Of a DNA stretch of 64,000 nt, positions 24,224-35,227 are shown one piece after another (the stretch's first letter is position 1; the number at the start of each line of letters is the position of its first letter). The stretch is from contig CP136063.1 of NCBI GenBank assembly GCA_032622095.1, positions 148,045,379 through 148,109,378 of the forward strand, written 5' to 3'. Origin of the DNA: Siphonodentalium dalli. Taxonomy: Eukaryota > Mollusca > Scaphopoda > Gadilida > Siphonodentaliidae. The notes under the pieces were generated by a model. That model searched no databases. It was given only the letters and a program-made list of their open reading frames with translations, and was not told the origin of the DNA. Both the position numbers and the translations under genes were made by a program.

Positions 24224-24410
24224 AACATTTACCACTATAAATGCACACGAAATCTCACGGCGATTCCTCCTATATATAGCCCATGAGACAACAGCGCCCA
24301 CTCAATTAAGTTAACGCCCCACACACATTTGTATTATTGCTCGGTGCTCCTGTTTATGTATATGCGGCATAACTGTGTCATGCCCCAGGTCCACTATATG
24401 TATGCTCTTA

Positions 24411-25437
24411 TGGGGCGCCGTTCTTCTATTTATTACCTATTTATTGATATCACTAATTCATTTTATGATATCACAAAATCGATTTTGTGATATCACTAAA
24501 TGCTTATTATTTTGTGATATCACAAAATCGATTTTGTGATATCATAAAATGAATTAGTGATATCACAAATTCGATTTTGTGATATCACATATTCATTTTG
24601 TGATATCTCTAATTCTGACAACATGACTATTTAGTTACATCACTAATATTATTTTGTGATATCATGAAATGTTTTGTGATATCACTAAATCGTGTAAATG
24701 AATTTATGATATCACAAATTTGATTTTGTGATATCACTAAATGCTACTATTTTGTGATATCACTTATTCGATTTTGTGATATCATAAAATCATTTAGTGA
24801 TATCACAAATTCGAATTAGTGATATCACAAAATGATTTTATGATATCACTAAATATGTAATAAATAGAAGAACGGCGCCCATAGTATGATTTGTGATATC
24901 ACAAAATGAATATGTGATATCACATATTCGAATTTGTGATATCACAAAATGATTTTGTGATATCACAAAATGATTTTGTGATAGCACAAATTCGAATATG
25001 TGATATCACAAAATAGTAAGCATTTAGTGATATCAATAATTCGATTTTATGATATCACAAAATGTTACATAAATAGTAGAATGGCGCGGCAAGCTATGCC
25101 TTTTCCTATTTATTGATATCACAAAATGAATTAGTGATATCCCATATTCAATTTTATGATATCACAAAATGAATATGTGATATCACAAAATAGAATTAGT
25201 GATATCACTAAATGCTACTATTTTGTGATATCACATATTCGATTTTATGATATCATAAAATCAATTTGTGATATCAAGAATTCGAATTTGTGATATCTTA
25301 AAATATTTAGTGATATCACAAAATAATTTGTGATATCACAAAATGAATTAGTGATATCACATAATCGAATTAGTGATATCATAAAATGAATTAGTGATAT
25401 CACTTTATAGGTAATAAATAGAAGAACGGCGCCCCAT
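24411..25437. repeat. Array of about 38 GATATC palindromes (GTGATATCAC), mean spacing about 21 bp, in a TIR element
   Basis: The palindrome GTGATATCAC and close variants recur about 38 times, most commonly 21 or 22 bp apart, separated by 11-bp self-complementary spacers such as AAATCGATTT and AATTCGAATT. The array is bounded by GGGGCGCCGTTCTTCTATTT on the left and its complement on the right, with an internal pair of reversed ends near 24860-24882 and 25065-25110. It is therefore three joined units. The flanks ATGCTCTT and ATGCTCTA could be an 8-bp target duplication with one mismatch. No protein is encoded. Confidence 0.9.
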
Positions 25438-26467
25438 ATGCTCTAGCTATACAGGTTCTAGCGTACCCTAATTTTCGCACCTGATATTTCTCTGAGCCCA
25501 TTGTCTTTACCTATATTGATACCACATAAAATTATGTATAACTATTAGCTACATTTAGCATTGGCGGGACATTGAATTATTGTTAATAGCATCGTTTTCT
25601 GTTATTTATTTGTGTGCGGTTTATATTCCATAAACCGGCGTAGACATGAATCGTTCTGGTCGAAGAGAAAAAAAACAAATATATGAACGCCATTCTTTCG
25701 CAGAACGCCAAAAATAAAACCGGCTATTAATGGTACCTATATTATCTATATGTAGTGGACCATGACCACTCAGCCTGAAAACTGCACAAAGCTGGCATGG
25801 CTCATTTATTTACATTAAAATATGCTGAATAGTTTGGGCTATACTTTCCCCATTTTCAATTAAAACCCCATTTTGCAAGTTTGTCACAGTTAAAACGTTT
25901 TACATTACAACTGCCAGTATTTAGTTCTTGGAAATAAGTAGTGTATGTTTCCTGACTCATGGACGATGTGAATTTACAACACAGTGAATAATATAGCATC
26001 ACAAAAGCGTTTTTCTCAGACTAAAACCACTATTGATCATTGTGCTACATGCGTGTCTGTGTTTGCCATATGTCTATCCTCTCGGTGTGTGGCTATTCAA
26101 TGTGCCTACCACAAAATATTGACGGGACAGTATGTCAAATAGCTGTTTTTAACTGAAAAATGCATTATTTGAGTTCGCAGTCATGTTTGTCTTGTCACTG
26201 AGATACTATACCACATGTATCCACGAAAATAACTTAGAAATCGACATGCTGAGCAAATTTGGGAGTTTGTTTACTTTGAAAGTTAGATAATGTCGACAAA
26301 ATCCGAGATATTTTGTCTTCAAACAACGTATTCTATACAATGCCAAATTGTTACCAAGAGGTTCAACTTATAAATCAGACATTACTGCATCTGACGTGAT
26401 AAAAAAATCTGACCTTTTACAGCGTATTTGATCAATTATAATCTAAAACATACCTTGGATGAGAAAC
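25438..26467. other. No recognisable feature
   Basis: AT-rich sequence without a reading frame or repeat that I can name. Confidence 0.4.
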
Positions 26468-26841
26468 CCGCCACGCAATATCACTACAGCAATATGCCTA
26501 CCCACAGCCACCAGCCTATAGGGTTATCGGGCGTGAATTGGCCCAGAGTGAGATGATACTTAATTACACATAGCATTGTATATAATCAAACAATTTAGTA
26601 TAGTATATACATTGTTTTTTATTTTAAGCGGTATCCTACTGGGGCATTCTCTGGAAAAGTGCGAAATAGGACTGACCATACTCGTCGAAAACCAACTTTT
26701 ACAGATCGAGCTAAATTTAATTTCCCCAGAAAGCTGAGTATCCATAGGACCTCGGAACACAACTGGGGCAATTTGTTTGGTTATATTTTGTGCGAACTTA
26801 GTACTTAAAATACATCAGTGTAAATTCCACGTCCCCGAGTA

Positions 26842-29523
26842 GCAAGATACGTTACCAACGGACTAGTATACTTCACTTACAGTTATAAAAAAAAAATGAA
26901 CTATGTGATAGCCTATAAGCCTTTTTGCTGGGTCGCGATTTTCAAGATGGCCGATGGTTCTATATGGTCCGATTCCTAGCTTTTTATTCAACCCACCGGT
27001 AAAAGCCGGTAAAAGGTCAAAGTTGAGAAGTAGCATCCATTTGTTTACATTCGACAGCTGAGTGGGAGAATTTTTTATCAACATTTTATGGCTTAATTTC
27101 ATTTATTCTGAGTGCAACTACGTGTTTAAGAATTGTTTTGTGGCCATGTCATCTATAGAGTTAGGATCTGGTGACGATGCAGACATTCAGACGCCCTTTT
27201 TTTTGTCAACGAACTTCCCACAAGTAAAGTTACTGATAAATAGCGAGTTCTTGCGTTAAACAAATAACTCAAAAACATACATGATACATCCAATCCATCT
27301 ACTGTGCGAAACCTACGTATTGTATGTATCCAGGGTGAATGTTTAATTAGTTTTATGACGTTCTCGCACCTGCGATTCGGTAACGACCTGTTGCTATTTT
27401 ATTTTGGGAATTCCCACACTGGAGCCGAATGCTAAAAATAGATGCTACTTGTTAACTTTGACCTCCGGAGACCAAATGGCGGATTCACCGCGACTAAGTG
27501 AAGTCACTTATTCATAAGTTTTCTTTGTAACTGTCGTGTCAGTAAAAAAAATTGGACAGATATATTTGTTCCGAAATATAGCATTTGGTCAATATATCGT
27601 CTGAAAAACCTCCGTTGGGAGCTGTCAGGAGTCAAATAATGTTTTAGTAGATGATATTTCCTGAATAGTTCACTATCATGAAGTGAGAATTCCATAAACA
27701 ACAAACACATTTTCAAATATGGCCACAATATTTCTACTCTTAAATTCAAGATTTTCTTGGCATGATTCACTCTGCTTGACGCACATACTATCTATATATA
27801 GACATACATGGAAGGTAACGTATCTTGCAGCAAGTTATAGCAGATCGGGTTAACACAAAGTTCAATGTTCAGTATAGTTTGTCAACAAAACTAAAACATG
27901 TATTGGGTTTTTATTGAAGTTTCTAGTTCAAAACATCAGCTGCTCACTTTAAATTGTTCAATTAAGGCGCATGGTAACGTATCTTGTGCTCTGTGCCAGT
28001 ATAGTTAGGCCTATACAAGAACGTTGTCTTGCCCAATCAAACATAACATGTGCCTGTATAAACTTCCCCGAAAAAGCCCTTGATGATCTAGAATAGAGAT
28101 CATATGGGAAACGTATAGGAAATAGTAATGTCTTTATTTTAATTAAGAATAAACACCACAAAAAAATCATAGGATCCACACACTACACTATATAAGCGAA
28201 CTTATGTTAAAGGTACTGGAAATTTGGTAAGACGGAGCTAAGCGCCTGTGTTCAACATCATGGGACGAGTCTAGAATATTTCACCCAAAAGACAATAGGT
28301 GCGAAGGATCGTGCAACTATGCGTATCTAAATAATGCAGCCTATTTTCACTGTTTCAATTATGCATGCATTCAATACATTCACACATTCGACATCGGGCC
28401 GAACAGTGAATAAAAACCTTTGTGGATGGCCCAACTTTTTTTTGTCACCTTACTTCTATGTTCGGGTTGGGGGGGGGGGGGTCACAGTTGTTTTAACCAG
28501 TCAAAACTATGAAACTGAAAATTTGATAGCGAATGTAGCGAATATACCAATAAGTATGGTAATACGCGTGTCAAATTTGCAATAAGTAGTCCAATTCAGC
28601 ATCAATCTACGCAGTGAAAATGAATTAGCCTCAAGGCTCGTCTCTGAATTTCAGTGCTACGGTTTTCATTTCTTCGATAACATACAATCGTCCTTTTTTT
28701 CCGCACGGTGGTGGTGACTTAATTGTACATGTTTGTTTGGTTAGCGGAAACCCAGAGCTCATCTATCGATGTTGGGCATTGATACTTTCGTAGTTCGAAC
28801 CGGTACATTTCTGCATGAAAGATAATTATTAATGATCCGATAATTGTCAATTTCATAAATTTCAGCCATTTTCAAACGTATACATGTACTTGTCATATAG
28901 GGAAATTACAAAGTCGCATTTATGATACAGTATTTCGAGGAAATATCTTCAACGTCAGCATTGCGCGGATTCTGGTTGACATCCTCTAAAAAAGCTACCC
29001 CCACAATTGATTGTTGTATGGACGGGCTCTAGCTAAGCAGATATCAGCTGATATATTATATGGTTTGATTTCGGGTAGCTGCTGTCAGTATTCAAATGCA
29101 TTCACAGAAACAGGATTTTTTGAAAATGGTGGTAACGTATCTTGCTGTGACGTATCCTGCTGTCATAATAAATTTTTGGCAATATTAGGACTAATCAAGA
29201 CCTTCCATTGTTAATTGATTACCATAATTATTCATGTCAATCGCATCCATTCACTCAAAGTTACAAACATTCAAGATATGGCAGTTTGCACACAGGGAGA
29301 GGCTGAGCTTAATTTAGGTAACGTATCTTGTCTCTTATAATCGTAACACTAGTCTTTCCAGATATATATGTGAGTGTCTTCTTGTATTCTGTCTGAACTG
29401 AATTTGGTACTGTATATCAAAGTCAACAATGGATATGTGTGCATATCACCGTGGTAAGTTCAGTTTATGCGGCGCAAATATCTTCAGGATATCGACCACT
29501 CTTTTATGGTAACGTATCTTGCA
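26842..29523. repeat. Cluster of six GGTAACGTATCTTG motifs
   Basis: Copies at 26842-26856 (minus), 27814, 27973, 29131, 29317 and 29509 (plus), with a diverged seventh (GTGACGTATCCTGC) at 29147. Surrounding sequences are not otherwise similar, so the motif itself, not a longer repeat, is what recurs. The stretch holds no recognised gene. Confidence 0.85.
26935..27500. repeat. Degraded inverted-repeat element
   Basis: AAGGTCAAAGTTGAGAAGTA with ..GCATCC near 27015-27045 is mirrored as GATGCTACTTGTTAACTTTG near 27442, and flanking GTCGCG..AAGATGGCC has a weak mirror at about 27475-27495. An open frame inside (27062-27259) is not recognised. Confidence 0.4.
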
Positions 29524-30020
29524 ATGTACCAATGGACACTGGTACATCGATGCCACTATAAACAAAATATATTATTCTACATATTCTCTGTTATAGTATT
29601 TCCATCTAGAGGATCACAGTGGTGCAAGATCGGTGGAGAAAACGGTGGAGAGTTTCAAGATGGCGACGGAAAAAAGTAGCGTAAGGTACGTGGTTCAACT
29701 CAATGAATGGTTTCTGTCATTTAAGTAATTAATTTCACTACGACAAAGTTGCACGGGCAGTCGAATTGTGTGTGAAATATATTCGACATGTTGTTAATTG
29801 ATATTAAGTATTTTAAGTGTGCTAGAAAGGTCAACATGTGGTGATTTTTTTTTTACCTTTTGAGGTGGCGGGATTCGTGCATTTACATGTGTGCATAAAT
29901 TGTGAATCCGACGGCATTCAGACGGAATCCTAACAGTTGTGTTTGCTAGAGGATATTAAGTTACACTTAGGACTAATTAAATTGGTAAAAATGAAATTAT
30001 TTTCCAAATTGTAAAAATGG

Positions 30021-30090
30021 CGGTGTAGATGAAGACAATTTACACAATAATGATCACGGTGTAGAGTACAATATTTATGATGGTGTAGAT
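30021..30090 (+). repeat. Left subterminal CGGTGTAGA motifs
   Basis: CGGTGTAGAT at 30021, CGGTGTAGAG at 30057 and TGGTGTAGAT at 30081. The motif resembles the CGGTGGAGA and CGGTGTAGG units within the element's own terminal repeats. Confidence 0.7.
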
Positions 30091-30665
30091 TATTTTCTAA
30101 ATTCAAACCTGGATGTAATTATAAGCAATCAACGTCGTTTGTGATGTCATTTCGGGCGTAGACCTAACTATCAATGTCATGCATTATAGGCATACTAGTA
30201 CGGTATAGGCTATTTTGTACGACAATTTCGGCTTCTGACACCTACATTGGCCTATGCATAAATGGCATGGCAAACGACGTTGATTCCATAATTATATTGT
30301 CTAGCGCACAGAGCAAAAATATATCATCAATTTGCATTTATGCTCGGAAAAGTCTTTTTATTGGAACCTAATGAATTTTTAAATATCAAAGGGTCTATAT
30401 TGATCAGTTGGATTGTATCGGTGTCCGGTGATCATGGATGAAGGTCATGGATGAAGGTCATGAGGACCATGCTTCTATAGTGGAATTTATAACTAAAATA
30501 GCTATATGCCTACGTAATAGAGATGACAAACATAAGAACTTATTTTTATTAAGAGTAATTTGGGACCTTATTTGGACTCTTTCGCCACGTCCCTGTATAC
30601 ATATATTGAACTTTGCTCTCCATAACATCACTTGTGATTGTTTCGTTGTTTTTTTAATTTCAGAA

Positions 30666-31063
30666 TTGAAGCAATGGAAGAATCCTTCAACGAAGAATCA
30701 GACTCAACGTCTCAGACAACGAGTGGTCAATAATCGGACTCGGACAAGCGATTCAGACATGTGTGTGCATATTGTGCAAATTCCTTCAACATGAAAAAGC
30801 AGGAGAATACACACACAAATTCACAACCACTCCCGTGTGGTGATGGTGGCCAAAAGTGTAATGAGAAACATTTGTTGCTTGCACATCGTGCAAAGCACGG
30901 TGATGGATCTAAATTTGAATGCGACAAGTGGCCCAATGTTTTCTCTCTCGCAAGTACGCCTTGAATCACCATATAGAAAGTCACCAAATTGGAAAGTGGC
31001 ACACATGTGATAAATGCCGTTCTGTATTTACCAGGAAGAATACCTTAAGAAATCACACGAAAG
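30666..31063 (+). pseudogene. C2H2 zinc-finger protein exon, decayed (5' part)
   Basis: An exon-like segment begins after a good acceptor (long T tract then TTTCAG, ending about 30662). The frame opens MEESFNEESDSTSQTTSGQ, hits one stop, and continues SDSDKRFRHVCAYCANSF. Fingers seen in order: CAYCANSF (second zinc half lost), CGDGGQKCNEKHLLLAHRAKH, FECDKW..LNHHIESH (second Cys replaced by Trp, with a frame change in between), and HTCDKCRSVFTRKNTLRNH. C2H2 arrays usually bind DNA and act as nuclear regulators. An internal stop, lost cysteines and at least one frameshift show this copy is dead. It lies inside the CACAGTG-ended element, so it is either a captured host exon or host sequence trapped between two ends. 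The family member cannot be named. Confidence 0.7.
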
Positions 31064-31070
31064 CTGTACG

Positions 31071-31781
31071 CAGGGATGTGGCTAGAGGGTCTCCGTTGGG
31101 GGGGGGGGTGTCCACCTTGGGAAATTCCAACTGCACCCCCCCCCCTTGAGGCGGAATCACACCAACACAACTTTTTGCATAATTCCATTTGCACCCCCAC
31201 CCCTTGTACCTCATGCTCAGGCCTAATTTCCTATATATATTCATAAGCCATGCTTCTATGTTCCCAGTATGAGAAAATTAAGATATTTTAACCTGATGAC
31301 CATTTATGTCTACAAGTTTGACCAAATGTAGTAAAATATTGTTTTGTTAAACTAATTAGCAGTTTTGTATTCGCCATGTGGATGGGGCAATGACACACCG
31401 GGCCGGTGTGCGAAAATTTTGAAATCTGAACAAGAAAATCGCAAAATCCTAACATCTAGACTAGCCTCAAGCCTTCCTACTGTTGGAAATTTCAAACCCT
31501 ACACCCCCACTTAGGTTTTGAAAATTTTCAACTGATGACCATTTCTGTCAAAATTTTTGACAAAAAATAGGAACATATATGCAAATATTGGTCGAAAAAC
31601 AATAAATTCCCCCCAATAAATTGTTTTATAATCAAACTACAAGAACATTTTCAACCTATTGTTGGTGTGAAATTTCGTTGTGGCAGGTATGAAATTTCCA
31701 ACTATTGAAAATATAGCTCTCTGCTGGGTGTCTCACCCCCCCCCCCCCCAACCCCCCCCCCCCCCTCTGGCCACATCTCTG
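31071..31781. mobile_element. hAT-like MITE splitting the zinc-finger exon
   Basis: Ends CAGGGATGTGGCTAGAGGG and, inverted, CAGAGATGTGGCCAGAGGG; perfect 8-bp duplication GCTGTACG at 31063-31070 and 31782-31789. Both are hAT hallmarks. It is 711 bp with long G and C tracts near the ends and no coding region. A fragment of the same family (GGGGGTGCAAATGGAATTA) lies at about 53072-53102. Confidence 0.85.
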
Positions 31782-31910
31782 GCTGTACGCGACAATTAAG
31801 GACGTCCTTCATCGATGCCGCATCTGCGGGAAAGTATATATCTGGCGTGCAGCCCTGTCTGCACACGTTGACAACGGACCTATAGATATATACAGTATTA
31901 TGCGTGGAAA
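31782..31910 (+). pseudogene. C2H2 zinc-finger exon, decayed (3' part)
   Basis: Beyond the hAT-like insertion the finger array resumes with HRCRICGKVYIWRAALSAH, in a frame shifted by one relative to the 5' part. It contains both zinc cysteines and the first histidine; the second histidine is replaced (VDN follows). This shows that the insertion landed within an already coding-derived array. Confidence 0.65.
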
Positions 31911-32099
31911 AACTACAAACTTTTATGTTGTTATTTTGTTTTGAAGATTGGAATTTATCTTTTTAAGAGTAAATATATATATGTTATGTATATATGTTGT
32001 GCGTTACTGAATAAAGAGGCAGGGTCTACTTTGTTTATACTTCAATGGTCGATCTTTATTCAATAACAGGGAAGTTGTCACAAAAATACCATAGCCTGT

Positions 32100-32325
32100 A
32101 ATTGTATAAGCCTTGTCACTGAGTCGAGACCATCAATCCAGACCCGTTTTGTTGTTTTAGTGCTACATGTCAAAGTTCTGGAGTAGCATTCCATATATGG
32201 AATTCATGAACATTCAGATGGCATGCATGCTACTCCAGAACTTTGACATTGTACGTAGCACTAAACGGAACGGGGCTGGTGGATCCAATATGGCCGCGAC
32301 TCAGTGCCAAGCTAGGCTTATTGGC
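32100..32325. repeat. Snap-back repeat
   Basis: AGTGCTACATGTCAAAGTTC..GGAGTAGCA at 32159 is mirrored at 32228-32263, and weaker pairing (CACTGAGTCG, AAGCC) extends outward to about 32100 and 32325. The inner loop is about 40 bp. Confidence 0.8.
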
Positions 32326-32399
32326 ACGGTATATGTCAATGTACATTGGAAATATATCATGCTTTACGGGGAACGAAATAAGCCTTAGAAGAATTAACG

Positions 32400-33280
32400 A
32401 ATTGCGGAGTAACCATTCTTTCCGATGAGTTGGGGTAAACATATTCGTGCAGGAAGGGCAACAGATATTATACATATCGTGTGTTTATTCTTTATATATC
32501 TGAAAGTTTAATCCCCGCCTGATGTCTGCAAATATGTTTTATTCATGCATGGACACGGTGAAATTCTCTCACAGGAAATGGGTTTCTCGCTGGCTCCTCT
32601 GGCTGTGACACTTTTCCACTTTTAAGTTTTCGTTTGAGATATGTGGGCTCTCTTAAATCGAATTGATTATCCCTGCAATGGAGTGTCATAACTATGCTTT
32701 AAATTATACAGTAAGTCTATTAATTGTAGCTAAGGCATCAGTTTTAAGAAGAATGCCATGTGACATTCGACTGGAGCTGCAGTTGATTCACCAAACATGC
32801 ATTATCATGGAACATTACCAATTTGGGACCAATATATATCTTAGTGTGGAGTTTATATTTACATTAAGATCACACATCCTTGTGGTGTTTGGAGTGGGTT
32901 GTTATGCATATCTAATCGAGCATTAACCGGTAATTTTTCATGAAATATATCTACCTATTGTACCACGCATTCCCCTGTAGATTATCTCAATGTCGGGCCG
33001 TCAAATATGACTTTTTATGAGGCAATTATGTAATTTGGTTTTCTGCTTGTTTCACTATTTCAATTTCGAACCTGTTCCAATACTAACGTACCAGTCGTCA
33101 AACAAATATTATGGGTTGTATGGTTTTCCGAAACATGATACACTGGTGTCCATCCCAATTAACAATTTTCTCTCTCAATTTATTTACCAGAATATGACAG
33201 AAAAGATATTTGTCGTGTTCTCCAAATTAATGGTCATTATTAGGCAAGTGACATCACGTCATTTATATTAGACAGGCGGG
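32400..33280. other. No recognisable feature
   Basis: Interior of the CACAGTG-ended element. Open frames at 32663-32926 and 33017-33271 are not recognised and do not resemble RAG1 or Transib transposase. Confidence 0.4.
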
Positions 33281-33467
33281 AATAGCTACTGTGGTGTAGA
33301 ATTCTGATAAGACATGACATCCATGTACATACCTGAGCCGGATCGCAGATACATCTAGCACATCTGAGCACTATGTCTTGAGAACTGCATGGATGAAGAT
33401 GACAGCTTTCGATTATGGCCATTTGTATTAGTATATCACGATTTTCCTCAACACCACCAAGTCTAGA

Positions 33468-33574
33468 TATCATCCACACCATCATCATGTATTTCATCTA
33501 CCCCATCATTACTTATTGCTATTCGCCGTAACCAGGCAACATTCTACACCGTCATAAACATTCATCTGCACCGC
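33468..33574 (-). repeat. Right subterminal CGGTGTAGA-type motifs
   Basis: Minus-strand copies: TGGTGTGGATGAT at about 33476, GATGGGGTAGAT at about 33496, CGGTGTAGAAT at 33541 and GGCGGTGCAGATG at about 33562. They mirror the left set. Confidence 0.65.
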
Positions 33575-34377
33575 CAAGAATGGTTGTTTGTATTGAGGTA
33601 AATTCAACCGATTTTGATGGTGATCATGCGAAGTAACTTAATCCTGTGTATCTAGAACCATCAAATGTACACTCCGGTGACGTTTCATGGCCATTAACAA
33701 CATCCTGACCGAATAGCCTAATACGGTAAAATAACAATTTAATTCCACTTCAAATGCTAGCAATTTCATGAATGTTGGATTCGAACCTGTTTCTAACAGT
33801 AACAGTGAAGAAAAACGTCAATTATTATGTATCCCCCTAACCGCCAATTTATAGCCAGTAGGCTAAAGTTGCGGAAATGTGCGGTTAGGCCTACTACTGT
33901 CAGAAATATACCACTAATACCGCGATTTACAACGCACATACTCATAAAAACATGTATATACATCCTCCGCCATATTGGATCATTTATGTAGGCCCTACAC
34001 CGTTTTCTCCACCGTTTTCTCCATCGATCTTAATTGCACCACTGTGAGGATATATATGAGAGTAAATTTAAACACAACCAGGATAATTGCAATGCAAACT
34101 TTTGTTGGTTCTGTGCAATTTTCAAATAAATTCTACATCAATGGACAAGGAGAAAATGGTAGGCCTATAGCATCCAAGGTCATTGTGTGACGGACCTATG
34201 CGTGGGGCTGATGTTGTTTTATTTAATTTGTATCAATTGTCGGATGCTGTGAATGTCAAAGAAAGTCATTGGGAGGAAAAATCATCTATCTAAAACCCAA
34301 TTTCTGGACATGGACACATTTCTGGTCATAATTTTAGATTTTAAAGGCCACAGAAAAGTGAAATTCCGTAAAATTTG

Positions 34378-34391
34378 GTGATTCCGTCACG
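34378..34391 (+). repeat. Isolated GTGATTCCGTCACG motif
   Basis: A seventh copy of the 13-mer otherwise clustered at 11.1-11.3 and 22.4-22.6 kb. Just beyond it, 34438-34488 is a hairpin (GGGTGTCCCCCTTTCGTTA with its partial complement) around a C tract. Confidence 0.8.
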
Positions 34392-34639
34392 CTGGAATTC
34401 ATGACAGGAGAATGTATCCTTAAAATAACAAAAGAGGGTGTCCCCCTTTCGTTACCCCCCCCCCCCCATAACGAGAGGGTGACACCCCTCTACTGCTCAC
34501 CCACACTCGCCGCCACGCGGCTCGGATGTTTGGGCAGCGCCCCCCCCCCCCATTTCAATAAACTTGAATCGCCCCTGCCCTGCCGCCCTGGTCCCCTCCC
34601 CCTAAATAAAGTATTATTCGAAGAAATTGTAGAAATATA

Positions 34640-35200
34640 TATTTTCAAGTACTGGTAGCTTAGCAATATTACTAATGTGTTATTAATATTCATACTATAT
34701 TTTTCTCAAGCCATGTTTTCTCTTCTTCTAAAATTCAGTTATTCACTGCAGAACTGTCACAACATCGGCTCGCGGAAAATTCTTGTGTTTCTATTTTGGC
34801 TTGTTAATCCGTTTGACCTGATTTTATGCCTCTGTTACAGGCAATATTTGCTGTGGTGCAAAGCTATTTGCGTCTGATGTGTAAACACATATGACTCGTT
34901 CATTATGAGTGATAGTAGGCGTAAAAGATATAACGCAAACATCAAAAATAGAACTGAGAACGTTGAAAGCAACCACCGCCAGAAATCAACAGCGACAAAT
35001 GGAACGCTCAGGACCAGAAATGGAAACACAAATGTAAGAACACAGACTTTGTAAACTTAGTGTAAAGCTTTGGTGTTGGTATTAATTGTTGTGAATTTAA
35101 TATGCTGAATGTTTATGCAATAACTGTCTAAAATGATAAAGCTAGTAAGCTACCATTCACCAATTGTTCAACAGTTCACTTCAGGAAATGTAATCAGTGA
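34640..35200. other. No recognisable feature
   Basis: No gene or repeat recognised between the C-rich hairpin and the AGTGCAG repeats. Confidence 0.4.
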
Positions 35201-35227
35201 ATCCTTACTCTCGGTGACGGTCTCCAA

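Larger units (their letters stand above)
22619..26535. repeat. Inverted-repeat pair of about 67 bp, 3.9 kb apart
   Basis: 22619-22685 (CACGCCCGATAACCCTATAG .. GTAGGCATATTGCTGTAG .. GTGGCGG) is mirrored at 26468-26535 with a single visible difference. They may be the ends of one element containing the palindrome array, or two independent copies of a short repeat. No target duplication is obvious. Confidence 0.6.
29615..34046. mobile_element. 4.4-kb TIR element with CACAGTG ends and 5-bp AGGAT duplication (Transib/ProtoRAG-like signature)
   Basis: The left end CACAGTGGTGCAAGATCGGT (29615) matches the inverted right end ending CACTGTG (34040-34046). Homology runs about 38 bp strongly, with GATCG(G/A)TGGAGAAAACGG in both, and more weakly to about 65 bp. 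The element is flanked on both sides by AGGAT (29610-29614 and 34047-34051). CGGTGTAGA-type motifs related to the TIR repeat inside both ends, plus strand on the left and mainly minus strand on the right. A 5-bp duplication with termini of the CACNNTG type is characteristic of Transib and ProtoRAG transposons, whose ends are related to V(D)J recombination signals. No RAG1-like or Transib transposase is recognised inside, so the copy is non-autonomous. The interior instead carries a decayed zinc-finger exon, a hAT-like MITE and a snap-back repeat. The structure is well supported; the superfamily is inferred. Confidence 0.65.

Noticed and set aside
24440-25410. Regular repeats with short spacers, superficially CRISPR-like
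   Set aside because: The repeat is a 10-bp palindrome with self-similar 11-bp spacers, sits inside TIRs, and the window is eukaryotic. There are no unique spacers or cas genes.
32663-33271. Frames inside the CACAGTG-ended element as possible transposase
   Set aside because: No resemblance to RAG1 or Transib catalytic regions, and too short.
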